NCBI GenBank assembly: GCA_026786065.1
Contig: JAJAYS010000242.1
Location: 1-10,793 of the forward strand
Direction: 5' to 3'
DNA: 10,793 nt
Source: Polaromonas sp.
GTDB taxonomy: Bacteria > Pseudomonadota > Gammaproteobacteria > Burkholderiales > Burkholderiaceae_C
Part shown: in pieces, positions 1 through 5,905 of the stretch
Position numbering within the stretch: position 1 is the stretch's first letter
Layout of the letters: each line of letters opens with the position of its first letter
The notes under the pieces: generated by a model
The model's input: the letters and a program-made list of their open reading frames with translations, nothing else
Databases searched by the model: none
Told to the model about the DNA's origin: nothing
Translations under genes and position numbers: made by a program

Positions 1-155
1 GCTGCGCAGCCTGCTTTTTCACCCATAACCCCGATCTTCAACCGACCAGTGCAGCAAACGCCAGAGCCCAACAGACGGCCGGTCGGCGTGGCGCTGCAAA
101 CGGGTTCACAGGCCTGCAACGGAGCCTGTCTCGGTTGCGCAGCATCCGCCAAACG

Positions 156-809
156 CTACTGTTTTAATAGCTGCTCACGCCCTATTTTATTGGGTTTAAT
201 GCTCTTTTTCTTCAAATATTGGGCCGCACGCCAAGCCAGCAGTAACGCAACGATCGCGGCATAAACGAACACCTCGGCGAAGTCATTTTTCCCGGCGCGC
301 ATCCAGAAAAAATGCAGTAAGCCGAGCCCCGCGATGACATAGACCAGCTTGTGCAGCCGCTGCCAGCGTTTGGCCCCCAGCTTCTTGATGGCCGCGTTGA
401 ACGAGGTCGCGGCCAGCGGCGTCAACAGCACGAAGGAAGTGAAGCCGACCAGAATGAACGGCCGCTTTGCGATGTCCACAGCAATATCGGTAACGTCAAA
501 GCCCATGTCAAATCCGCTGTAGCTGAGCAGGTGAACGACAACATAAAAATACACGAACAGCCCTAGCATGCGCCGAAACCGCGCCAGTGCCGGGGTGTTG
601 GTCAGCGTGCGCAGCGGGGTGACTGCCAGCACGATGCACAGGAAGCGCAGCGTCCAGTCCCCGGTTGCGCGAATCAGCGCCTCGGCCGGATTGGCCCCCA
701 GTTGGTCGGTCAGGGCCGAGTAGAACAGCCAGGCGAAAGGCAAAAGGCAAGCGGCAAACATCATCGGCTTGGCCGCCGGATGCAGCAGCCATTTCTGATT
801 CACGGTCAC
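156..809 (-). CDS. msrQ: MsrQ, haem-binding membrane subunit of the MsrPQ methionine-sulfoxide reductase
   Basis: Inner-membrane b-type haem protein (ferric-reductase-like fold, YedZ family) that passes electrons from the quinone pool or flavin to MsrP in the periplasm for repair of oxidised methionine. The 217-residue product matches the usual length (about 210). It has about six hydrophobic segments (roughly residues 16-34, 53-68, 82-99, 117-134, 153-170, 178-195). Candidate haem-ligand histidines are H93, H153 and H166, with spacings of 60 and 13 residues as I recall for the E. coli protein (H91, H151, H164). The start is GTG at 809, 10 bp after the msrP stop, with no clear ribosome-binding site, which suggests translational coupling to msrP. 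Residues about 202-217 (a basic tail, ending QLLKQ) are encoded inside a dispersed repeat, so the C-terminus probably differs from relatives. Family assignment is firm; the tail's function is unknown. Confidence 0.94.
   Translation of the reverse strand: MTVNQKWLLHPAAKPMMFAACLLPFAWLFYSALTDQLGANPAEALIRATGDWTLRFLCIVLAVTPLRTLTNTPALARFRRMLGLFVYFYVVVHLLSYSGFDMGFDVTDIAVDIAKRPFILVGFTSFVLLTPLAATSFNAAIKKLGAKRWQRLHKLVYVIAGLGLLHFFWMRAGKNDFAEVFVYAAIVALLLAWRAAQYLKKKSIKPNKIGREQLLKQ
159..206 (+). repeat. Dispersed TAGCT-type repeat, copy A, overlapping the 3' end of msrQ
   Basis: The plus strand reads TTTTAATAGCTGCTCACGCCC followed by an AT-rich run with ATTGGG. Copy B (minus strand, 3846-3896) shares TAGCTRCTMACGCCC and then a TTT..TTGG block at the same spacing. 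I recall similar short intergenic elements (TAGCTGCT..CGCCC) scattered through Comamonadaceae genomes; that is memory, not a search. Copy A lies inside the msrQ reading frame and supplies its last 15 or so codons and nearly its stop. Confidence 0.6.
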
Positions 810-819
810 AGGCGCAGGC

Positions 820-1818
820 TCAAAAGTTTTTCTTCAGGTCCATGCCGGCGTAAAGCTGCCCTACCTGCGGCTCGTAGCCGTTGAACATCAGGGTCTTGAT
901 TTTTTTGGCAAACAGTCCGCCGTCGCCAATGCGGCGCTCCGAGGCCTGACTCCAGCGCGGGTGATCCACATTCGGATTGACGTTGGAATAAAAGCCGTAC
1001 TCCTGCGCTGCCGACTTGACCCATGCAGTGCGCGGCTCGGTGTCGGTAAAGCGGATCTTCACGATGCTTTTGCCACTTTTGAAGCCGTACTTCCAGGGCA
1101 CAACGAGACGAACCGGTGCGCCGTTCTGGTTCGGCAGCACCTCGCCATACATGCCAAAGCCAAGCAGCGTCAGCGGGTGCATCGCCTCGTCCAGACGCAG
1201 CGCCTCGACGTAAGGCCACTGCAGCACGCGGGCGCCGACACCGGGCATGGTTTTCGGGTCGGCCAGCGTCACGAACTCCACGTATTTCGCGCTGCCCAAA
1301 GGCTCGACCTTCTTGATGAATTCGGCCAGCGAATAGCCGACCCACGGAATCACCATCGACCAGCCCTCGACGCAGCGCATCCGGTAGATCCGCTCCTCCT
1401 GGGCGCTCAACTTAAGCAGGTCCTCCAGCGCAAACGTCTGCGGCTTTTTAACCAGGCCTTCGACCGCAATCGACCACGGCTTGGTCACCATCTTGCCGGC
1501 ATTGTTGGCCGGGTCGTCTTTGTTGGTGCCGAACTCGTAGAAGTTGTTGTAGGTGCTGGCGTCCTTGTAATCGGTCACTTTCTCCATCACGACCGCACCG
1601 GCCACCGCCGATTTCGCACCCGCCAGATCGGCCAGCTTGCCGGGCTTGGGCACGCTTTGCGCGAAGGCCTTTCGTCCGGCCCAGCCGGCCAGCGTCGCGC
1701 CCGCAGCGCCGGTGGCCATCAACTTGATGGCGTCGCGCCTGGCGTAATAGTCGCGCGCCGACGTGATCTCACTCGGTGTGAGGTGGTCCATTCCGGTGGA
1801 GTGCGTTTTGATGAGCAT
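820..1818 (-). CDS. msrP: MsrP, periplasmic molybdopterin methionine-sulfoxide reductase catalytic subunit
   Basis: Reduces protein-bound methionine sulfoxide in the periplasm using a Mo-molybdopterin cofactor (sulfite-oxidase-fold YedY family), with electrons from MsrQ encoded just downstream. The 332-residue product matches the family length (E. coli 334). The N-terminus carries a twin-arginine signal: R27-R28 in [10 protein letters not shown], an Ala/Gly-rich hydrophobic stretch, and likely cleavage after AFA at residue 53. C149 in MRCVEGWS is the expected molybdenum thiolate ligand. The family segments YEFGTNK (94-100) and PWSIAVEG (114-121) are present. I chose ATG 1818 because AAAGGA lies 6 nt upstream (1825-1830) and the Tat signal follows. 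The frame stays open 65 codons further upstream but that stretch resembles no protein. The stop is 10 bp from the msrQ GTG, so msrP-msrQ form one operon. Confidence 0.96.
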   Translation of the reverse strand: MLIKTHSTGMDHLTPSEITSARDYYARRDAIKLMATGAAGATLAGWAGRKAFAQSVPKPGKLADLAGAKSAVAGAVVMEKVTDYKDASTYNNFYEFGTNKDDPANNAGKMVTKPWSIAVEGLVKKPQTFALEDLLKLSAQEERIYRMRCVEGWSMVIPWVGYSLAEFIKKVEPLGSAKYVEFVTLADPKTMPGVGARVLQWPYVEALRLDEAMHPLTLLGFGMYGEVLPNQNGAPVRLVVPWKYGFKSGKSIVKIRFTDTEPRTAWVKSAAQEYGFYSNVNPNVDHPRWSQASERRIGDGGLFAKKIKTLMFNGYEPQVGQLYAGMDLKKNF

Positions 1819-2152
1819 GGCGGTTCCTTTGTATGGGGTTGACTGACGCGCGCCTTTGCTGCGCTGCTGCAGGTTAGTCTGGATACGCAGGCAATTCTTA
1901 CAAGGATTCAACCTCAGCGAGCGGGGTTCCCGGAACACCCTTTGGCGCGCCGTGCGGACGCCTTCAACGCATCGGCTGCAACACGGTTGAACGCCGACAA
2001 GGGCTGGCGCCAAGTACGAAAAAGGCGGGCCTTCGACAAAAAGACACGCCTGATATCACGTGCCAGGCGGGTGGTCGCCGCGACGTGCTGCAGGGCGATG
2101 TCCCGCAAGAGGGGCCCGACTGCACCAGCCCGCGCGGCCGGGAGCAGGCGGC
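1819..2152. other. Non-coding gap between the cytochrome c gene and msrP
   Basis: These 334 bp hold the msrP ribosome-binding site and the candidate promoter at 1872-1903, but no convincing gene. A minus-strand frame of 64 codons (1914-2108, TTG start, no ribosome-binding site) is arginine-rich and unrecognisable. A short AAGG-CCCG-CCTT hairpin followed by TTT (minus strand, about 2026-2038) is too weak to call a terminator. From memory, related genomes often carry the cytochrome c maturation genes resB and ccsA/ccsB at this place; no trace of either is visible. Confidence 0.5.
1872..1903 (-). promoter_or_regulatory. Candidate promoter of msrPQ, possibly ECF-sigma type
   Basis: On the minus strand, 54-85 nt ahead of msrP, the sequence reads TTGTAAGAATT, then GCGTATCC and AGACTAACC. 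A GTAAG element followed about 16-17 nt later by GACTAA or by a CGTAT core resembles promoters of extracytoplasmic-function sigma factors in proteobacteria. MsrP/YedY genes in some betaproteobacteria (Azospira) are known to be under an ECF factor (SigF) that responds to hypochlorite. No sigma-70 hexamer pair was seen nearby. This is pattern resemblance only. Confidence 0.3.
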
Positions 2153-2872
2153 TTACCGCAGGCCGGCGACGTAGTCCGCCAGCGCTCGAATCTCGCGGTC
2201 GTTCAGCTTTGCTGCGACCTGATTCATCTGCAAGCTGTTCTTTCGAATGCCGTCCCTAAACGACGTCAGCTGCGTCGCGGTGTAATCCGCATGCTGCCCG
2301 GCCAGACGCGGGTACTGAGCCGGAATGCCCGCGCCGCTCGGACTATGGCAACCGGCACAGGCAGCGATTTGCCGGTCGGCGACGCCGCCACGGTAAATCT
2401 TCTCGCCCAGCGCCGCCAGGTCTTTGTCTTTGGCAAAGCCGTCCTTGGCTTTTTTGGACGCCGCCCAGTACGCGATGTTGCGCATGTCGGCTTCGCTCAA
2501 CGCGGCGGCAAAGCCCTGCATGATGGCGTTTTTGCGGGCGCCGCTTTTGAACTCCTGCAACTGCTTGACCAGGTATTCCGGGTGTTGCTGCGACAGGCTG
2601 GGGTTGGCTGGCGTGGCCGAATTTCCGTCGGCGCCGTGGCAGGCCGCGCAAACTGCGGTGTAGCTGGCCTCCCCGCGCGCCAGGTCCGGCTTTGCCGCTG
2701 CAGCGGCCGGCGCAGCTGCTGGTGCCGAAGCCAGCGGCGGAGCCGCCGCTGGCGCCGGCGCCGCCGCTGGCGCCGCATGACTGGCCGCAAAAACCGGAGC
2801 CGCAGCCCACAGGCAGGCCGAAGCCAGAATGAAAGCGTTGAGGTGGGGAGCGATCATCTTCAATTCAAGCAT
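2153..2872 (-). CDS. Di-haem cytochrome c, cytochrome c4-like
   Basis: Periplasmic electron-transfer protein with two class I cytochrome c domains in tandem, probably carrying electrons between the bc1 complex and a terminal oxidase. The 239-residue product has a signal peptide (hydrophobic 11-28, likely cut near VFAA-S) and an Ala/Pro linker (about 32-60). The first domain has C75-A-A-C-H79 and candidate Met ligand M118 (NAIMQGF). The second has C172-A-G-C-H176 and candidate M216 (NSLQMNQ). Segments such as YPRLAGQHADY and the paired YLVKQL/YTATQL helices are typical of cytochrome c4. The start is ATG 2872, with an in-frame ATG at 2857 possible; neither has a clear Shine-Dalgarno. It is transcribed away from engB and points toward msrP 335 bp downstream, so a shared transcript is possible but not shown. 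Confidence 0.93.
   Translation of the reverse strand: MLELKMIAPHLNAFILASACLWAAAPVFAASHAAPAAAPAPAAAPPLASAPAAAPAAAAAKPDLARGEASYTAVCAACHGADGNSATPANPSLSQQHPEYLVKQLQEFKSGARKNAIMQGFAAALSEADMRNIAYWAASKKAKDGFAKDKDLAALGEKIYRGGVADRQIAACAGCHSPSGAGIPAQYPRLAGQHADYTATQLTSFRDGIRKNSLQMNQVAAKLNDREIRALADYVAGLR
2742..2775 (-). repeat. Tandem 18-bp-period repeat encoding an Ala/Pro linker
   Basis: A 16-bp unit, GCCGCCGCTGGCGCCG on the plus strand, occurs at 2742-2757 and again at 2760-2775. The 18-bp period keeps the cytochrome reading frame and codes for six residues of the PAAAPA type. The spacer between signal peptide and first haem domain probably varies in length by slippage. Confidence 0.75.
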
Positions 2873-3078
2873 GGGAGGGGTTGGGATGGTTGCAGCAAAA
2901 AGTCGTTAAAAAACGCCTGATTTTACAATGGGACACAGCAGCGCCGACGCAGAAGGGTTTGTAATCGCCAGCTTTGGCGATCTGGCCAACTTCACCTGCT
3001 TCGCTACCCGTGCCGGTCTGCGCTGCCACGCGACTTCACGGAACTGCCGCTCCCCACTTCCCTATTTCGATTGCCTGC
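2873..3078. promoter_or_regulatory. Divergent promoter region between the cytochrome c gene and engB
   Basis: On the plus strand TACAAT (2924-2929) is a plausible -10 box for engB, although no good -35 lies 16-18 nt upstream. On the minus strand TAAAAT (2925-2920) overlaps it and could be the -10 box of the cytochrome gene, so the two promoters may compete. The engB leader would then be about 140 nt and contains the inverted repeat at 2964-2981. Confidence 0.35.
2964..2981 (+). repeat. 7-bp inverted repeat in the engB leader
   Basis: ATCGCCA (2964-2970) and TGGCGAT (2975-2981) are perfect reverse complements around the 4-nt loop GCTT. It could form an RNA hairpin in the engB leader or serve as an operator. 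No T-tract follows, so it is not an intrinsic terminator. Confidence 0.55.
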
Positions 3079-3825
3079 ATGACCGATCCTGCTTCTTCGC
3101 CTACCGCCGCACCGGCTGCTTCTGCGCGCAGCGCGGAGGCGAAACTCGCGATGGGCTGGCTCCACACGGCGAAATTTTTGACGACCGCGCCCGAGCTCAA
3201 ACACCTGCCACGGCTGGAGGTTCCTGAAATCGCGTTCGTCGGGCGCTCCAATGCCGGAAAATCGACCTGCATCAACACGCTGACGCAGCAGCACCGGCTG
3301 GCTTACGCCTCGAAAACACCCGGCCGCACGCAAAGCATCAACCTGTTCACCGTGGGCAAACACGGTGTGACGGACGCCGTGCTGGCCGACCTGCCGGGAT
3401 ATGGCTACGCGGCCGTACCCAAAGAAGCCAAGTACCGCTGGCAACAGGTAATGGGTAACTACTTGCAGACGCGCGACAACCTCAAAGCCGTGGTGCTGCT
3501 GTGCGACCCGCGACTGGGAATGACCGAGCTTGACGAAATTTTGCTGGACGTGATTCGCCCGCGTGTCGTGGACGGGCTGCAGTTTCTGGTGTTGCTGACC
3601 AAGTCCGACAAGCTCAACAAAAAAGAAGCCGACAAGGCGCTGCAGATCGTGAAGCTGCAGGCCGGGGGCGGCACCGTGAAATTGTTTTCGGCGCTGAAGC
3701 GGCGCGGCGTGGACGAGGTTGCGCTGCAGCTCTCGGACTGGGCGCATCCGCCACTGAAGGAAGGCACCGCCGCGCCGGGCCTGCCCGCAGCCGACCCCGA
3801 CTCCGGGTCTGAGGCAGCCGCTTAG
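3079..3825 (+). CDS. engB: EngB/YsxC/YihA, ribosome-biogenesis GTPase
   Basis: Cytoplasmic GTPase needed for late assembly of the large ribosomal subunit, and also linked to normal septation. The TrmE-Era-EngA-EngB-Septin family motifs are in order: G1 GRSNAGKS (55-62), G2 region TPGRT (80-84), G3 DLPGYGYA (104-111), G4 TKSD (174-177) and G5 SAL (204-206). The 248-residue product is longer than the about 200-residue core because of an Ala/Pro-rich tail after WAHPPL (221-226) and a short N-terminal extension. I chose ATG 3079 since the protein from there begins like relatives (MTDP..., then AKLAMGWLHTAKF). A TTG-initiated extension to 2974 runs through the leader hairpin and looks non-coding. 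No strong ribosome-binding site precedes the ATG. It stands alone on this strand, convergent with the acyltransferase genes. Confidence 0.96.
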   Translation: MTDPASSPTAAPAASARSAEAKLAMGWLHTAKFLTTAPELKHLPRLEVPEIAFVGRSNAGKSTCINTLTQQHRLAYASKTPGRTQSINLFTVGKHGVTDAVLADLPGYGYAAVPKEAKYRWQQVMGNYLQTRDNLKAVVLLCDPRLGMTELDEILLDVIRPRVVDGLQFLVLLTKSDKLNKKEADKALQIVKLQAGGGTVKLFSALKRRGVDEVALQLSDWAHPPLKEGTAAPGLPAADPDSGSEAAA

Positions 3826-3845
3826 CCGGCGCTGGTTCATCACCT

Positions 3846-3896
3846 AAATGTCGGTTTTGGCCAACAAATACGGGCGTTAGTAGCTACAAAAATCAT
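3846..3896 (-). repeat. Dispersed TAGCT-type repeat, copy B, in the engB/acyltransferase intergenic gap
   Basis: Read on the minus strand: ATTTTTGTAGCTACTAACGCCC, then GTATTTGTTGGCC and a AAAACCGACATTT tail. It matches copy A (159-206) over the TAGCTRCTMACGCCC core and the TTT..TTGG block. It contains the 8-bp palindrome GTAGCTAC. It sits in the 108-bp gap between two converging genes, a typical place for such elements. It may help end transcription but shows no clear terminator structure. Confidence 0.6.
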
Positions 3897-3933
3897 ATCG
3901 ACGAGCTTGCCTTAGAGCCGGTCGGGGGCGCGA

Positions 3934-4812
3934 TCAATAAACGCTTGGCTCGCCCTCTGGCCGGGTTTTGAAGCGTTTGTGAACCCAGTAATACTGCGCT
4001 GGCCATTCGGCGATGTACTGCTCCAGGCAGGCGTTCATGCGCGCCGTGTCGGCCACCGCATCGCCGCTGGGGAAGTCCGGCCAGGCGGCGGTCAGCCGAA
4101 GCTCGTAGCCGCGGTCGGTCATGTGGGCCAGCGCAGCCAGCACCTTGGCTCGCCCCAATCGCGCGAAGCGCGACAGCGAAGGCACGGTGGCAGCTTGCAC
4201 ACCGAAGAAGGGCACAAACACCGATTCCTCGAGGCCAAAATTCATGTCGGCCAACAGGTAAAGCGGCTGCCCGGCGCGCAGTGCGCCGACGATGGGCTTC
4301 ACGCCATCGGCGCGCCCAAACAGGCGCAGGTTGCCAAAACGCTGGCGCCCTTGAAGAATCCAACGGTCTACACCCTTGTTCGACTGATCGGTGTAGATGG
4401 TGGTGGACAGCCTCGGTACCTGCAGCGCCAAAGCGGCCCAACCGGCATCGATGCCCACAAAATGCGGCGCAAAAATGACTGTCGGCGCGTTGCCCTGCAA
4501 CTCATTGACGGCACCAGTGACGTTGAGTCGGCGCCGCACCCATGAGAGCGGTGCGTGCCAGAGCCATGCACGGTCCAGCCAGGCTTGCGCAAAATAAATG
4601 AAGGTCTGACGGGCCAGTTGCCGACGCGCTGCATCGGAAAGCTCGGGGAAGCACAGTGCAAGGTTGGTGTGCACAACGTGCCGGCGCGAGCCGACAAAAG
4701 CGTGAAGAAAAAGGCCGAGCAAGTGGCCCAGCCCCCGAATCAGCCGCAAGGGGAGAAAAGCGAGCATGCGCATCGCGAAAATACCCAAGGAGGTCAGAAC
4801 GCTACCGAGCAT
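3934..4812 (-). CDS. LpxL/HtrB-family lipid A acyltransferase, copy 1 (promoter-distal)
   Basis: Predicted inner-membrane acyltransferase transferring an acyl chain from acyl-ACP to the lipid A precursor. The 292-residue product has an N-terminal hydrophobic anchor (about 6-38), the NLALCFPE segment (50-57), the catalytic HX4D dyad H117-D122 in APHFVGID, the LLADMNFG segment (187-193) and the C-terminal QYYWVHKRFKTRP (273-285). The length and motif order fit LpxL/LpxM. LLADMNFG is where many relatives have a PDQ-type sequence, which hints at altered acyl or acceptor choice. The start is ATG 4812, 40 bp after the stop of the upstream paralogue, so the two are almost certainly co-transcribed. 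Whether it is the primary lauroyl/myristoyl transferase (LpxL) or the second one (LpxM-like) cannot be settled from sequence alone. Confidence 0.9.
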   Translation of the reverse strand: MLGSVLTSLGIFAMRMLAFLPLRLIRGLGHLLGLFLHAFVGSRRHVVHTNLALCFPELSDAARRQLARQTFIYFAQAWLDRAWLWHAPLSWVRRRLNVTGAVNELQGNAPTVIFAPHFVGIDAGWAALALQVPRLSTTIYTDQSNKGVDRWILQGRQRFGNLRLFGRADGVKPIVGALRAGQPLYLLADMNFGLEESVFVPFFGVQAATVPSLSRFARLGRAKVLAALAHMTDRGYELRLTAAWPDFPSGDAVADTARMNACLEQYIAEWPAQYYWVHKRFKTRPEGEPSVY

Positions 4813-4852
4813 GCCGTCGAGCTTTCAAATTCAATTGGAAGGATGCCCGGGT

Positions 4853-5737
4853 TCATGACCGGCCGGTTGCCGTTTCGGTGCGCGGCGTCTTGTAGCGGCT
4901 ATAGGCCCAGAGGTACTGGTCAGGCTGGGCCAAGACCATCGCCTCGACGGCCTCGTTCAGCCGGGTGACGAGCGCGAGCAGCTCGGCGCGGGCCGCACCC
5001 TTGCGTTGTGCCGCTTCGAGCCGTGCGCCAGCGTCCAGCGCAGGCCAGATCTTCAGCACATAACCACGCCCGCCGTTCAGCCGCTCGCAGCTTACCGGCA
5101 GCAGCGCGGCGCCGGTCTGCAGCGCCAGCCGGGCAGCGAGCGTCACGGTGTAGGCCGGCTTGCCAAAAAAAGGCGCCCACACGCCCTGCCCGTCTGGAGG
5201 AACCTGATCGATCAGCAGCGCCACAGCCTGGTTGGCCTTGAGCGCCCGGTGCATCAGCCGGATGCCACCCAAGTCAGCCGGCAGCACAGTAAGGCCGCGG
5301 CGGTTGCGGGCCACGCGCTCTAGCTGCGCAAGCCACGGCTGGCGGGACGGCCGGTAAATCGCTGTGACCGGACCATAAAGCTCGCCCAGTGCCTGGGATG
5401 CGAGTTCGAAACTGCCGCAATGTGCGCCGAAAAAAATCACGCCGTGGCCAGCGGCTGCGGCCTGATGGGCATGCTCGGCGCCGTCAATCCGCACATCGCG
5501 CAAGCACGATTCCCCGGCAGGGCGCATCCACAGTTTGGGAAGTTCAGCGACGAAGCGGCCGGTATGGGCGATGGCCGGCCGTGCCGCCTCGAAGCTCAGC
5601 CCCGCTTGCGCCACGTTGGCACGAAACTGCGCCCGGTAGCTGCTGCTGGAGGCCCAGACCAGCCAGCCCAGTGCGGCTCCCAGCGTGTGTAGCGCGGCCA
5701 GCGGCCAGACAGAAAAAAAGCGAAATAACCAGCGCAT
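4853..5737 (-). CDS. LpxL/HtrB-family lipid A acyltransferase, copy 2 (promoter-proximal)
   Basis: Second member of the same family, 294 residues, expected at the inner membrane in the late acylation of lipid A. It has an N-terminal hydrophobic segment (about 4-30), the HX4E dyad H106-E111 in GAHCGSFE, IYRPSRQPWL (127-136), the LLIDQVPPDGQGVWAPFFG segment (174-192, closer to the usual DQ motif than its neighbour) and WAYSRYKTPR (277-286). It differs clearly from the downstream copy (acidic residue Glu versus Asp, no NLxLCFPE), so the pair is an old duplication or two distinct subfamilies rather than a recent copy. The start is ATG 5737. Its promoter must lie in the 168-bp gap shared with metK. 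Confidence 0.9.
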   Translation of the reverse strand: MRWLFRFFSVWPLAALHTLGAALGWLVWASSSSYRAQFRANVAQAGLSFEAARPAIAHTGRFVAELPKLWMRPAGESCLRDVRIDGAEHAHQAAAAGHGVIFFGAHCGSFELASQALGELYGPVTAIYRPSRQPWLAQLERVARNRRGLTVLPADLGGIRLMHRALKANQAVALLIDQVPPDGQGVWAPFFGKPAYTVTLAARLALQTGAALLPVSCERLNGGRGYVLKIWPALDAGARLEAAQRKGAARAELLALVTRLNEAVEAMVLAQPDQYLWAYSRYKTPRTETATGRS

Positions 5738-5783
5738 TCGGTAGGTCGGATGACAGGATCGCAGCGGAAAAGGAACGGGTTCT

Positions 5784-5789
5784 ATAATT
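5784..5789 (+). promoter_or_regulatory. Consensus -10 box (TATAAT) upstream of metK
   Basis: A perfect TATAAT lies in an AT-rich patch (5781-5793) inside otherwise GC-rich sequence, 117 nt before the metK start. No recognisable -35 hexamer lies 16-18 nt upstream, so an activator or a weak -35 is implied. The patch could also serve the minus-strand acyltransferase genes. With this -10 box, transcription would start near 5796, inside the left arm of the inverted repeat at 5792-5830. Confidence 0.5.
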
Positions 5790-5791
5790 AA

Positions 5792-5830
5792 AACGTCGCC
5801 GAGTTACTGAACAACTTGCAGGGCGACGTT
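5792..5830 (+). promoter_or_regulatory. Perfect 9-bp inverted repeat in the metK promoter/leader
   Basis: AACGTCGCC (5792-5800) and GGCGACGTT (5822-5830) are exact reverse complements around a 21-nt loop. Within the loop AGTT (5802-5805) can pair with AACT (5813-5816). A run of eight A follows. It may be a leader hairpin or, since it begins 2 nt after the -10 box, a repressor operator. It does not match the SAM-II or SAH riboswitch layouts I know, and metK autoregulation is only an inference from position. Confidence 0.6.
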
Positions 5831-5846
5831 AAAAAAAACTGCTAAA

Positions 5847-5878
5847 GCGTTCGCCGCAGCACTCGAAGCCGGCAACGC
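5847..5878 (+). promoter_or_regulatory. Second potential hairpin in the metK leader
   Basis: GCGTT (5847-5851) can pair with AACGC (5874-5878) and CCG (5854-5856) with CGG (5870-5872), giving an interrupted stem ahead of the metK Shine-Dalgarno GCAGGAG (5891-5897). Such short GC-rich stems arise by chance in this genome. Confidence 0.3.
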
Positions 5879-5905
5879 GCCGACCAACCCGCAGGAGTGT
5901 ACGCA

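Noticed and set aside
1..155. Possible gene or palindrome at the left edge (GCTGCGCAGC at 1-10; ACAGG..CCTGT near 109-129)
   Set aside because: Short chance-level palindromes; no coding frame with a recognisable product downstream of msrQ within the window.
961..1842. Long plus-strand frame opposite msrP, and similar long antisense frames opposite metK and engB
   Set aside because: Shadows of strongly supported genes; they have low-complexity or His/Arg-rich translations without domains.
1819..2013. 65-codon N-terminal extension of msrP
   Set aside because: It precedes a good ribosome-binding site and a Tat signal at ATG 1818; an extension would bury the signal, and its sequence resembles no protein.
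1914..2108. 64-codon arginine-rich frame on the minus strand between cytochrome c and msrP
   Set aside because: TTG start, no ribosome-binding site, no recognisable motif; long open frames are expected by chance at this GC content.
5792..5830. metK leader inverted repeat as an intrinsic terminator for the minus strand
   Set aside because: Only four T follow the stem on that strand and no minus-strand gene ends nearby; operator or leader role fits the position better.
5897..5905. GTG start for metK three codons upstream
   Set aside because: The GTG overlaps the Shine-Dalgarno of the ATG at 5906, and MetK proteins begin at [10 protein letters not shown].
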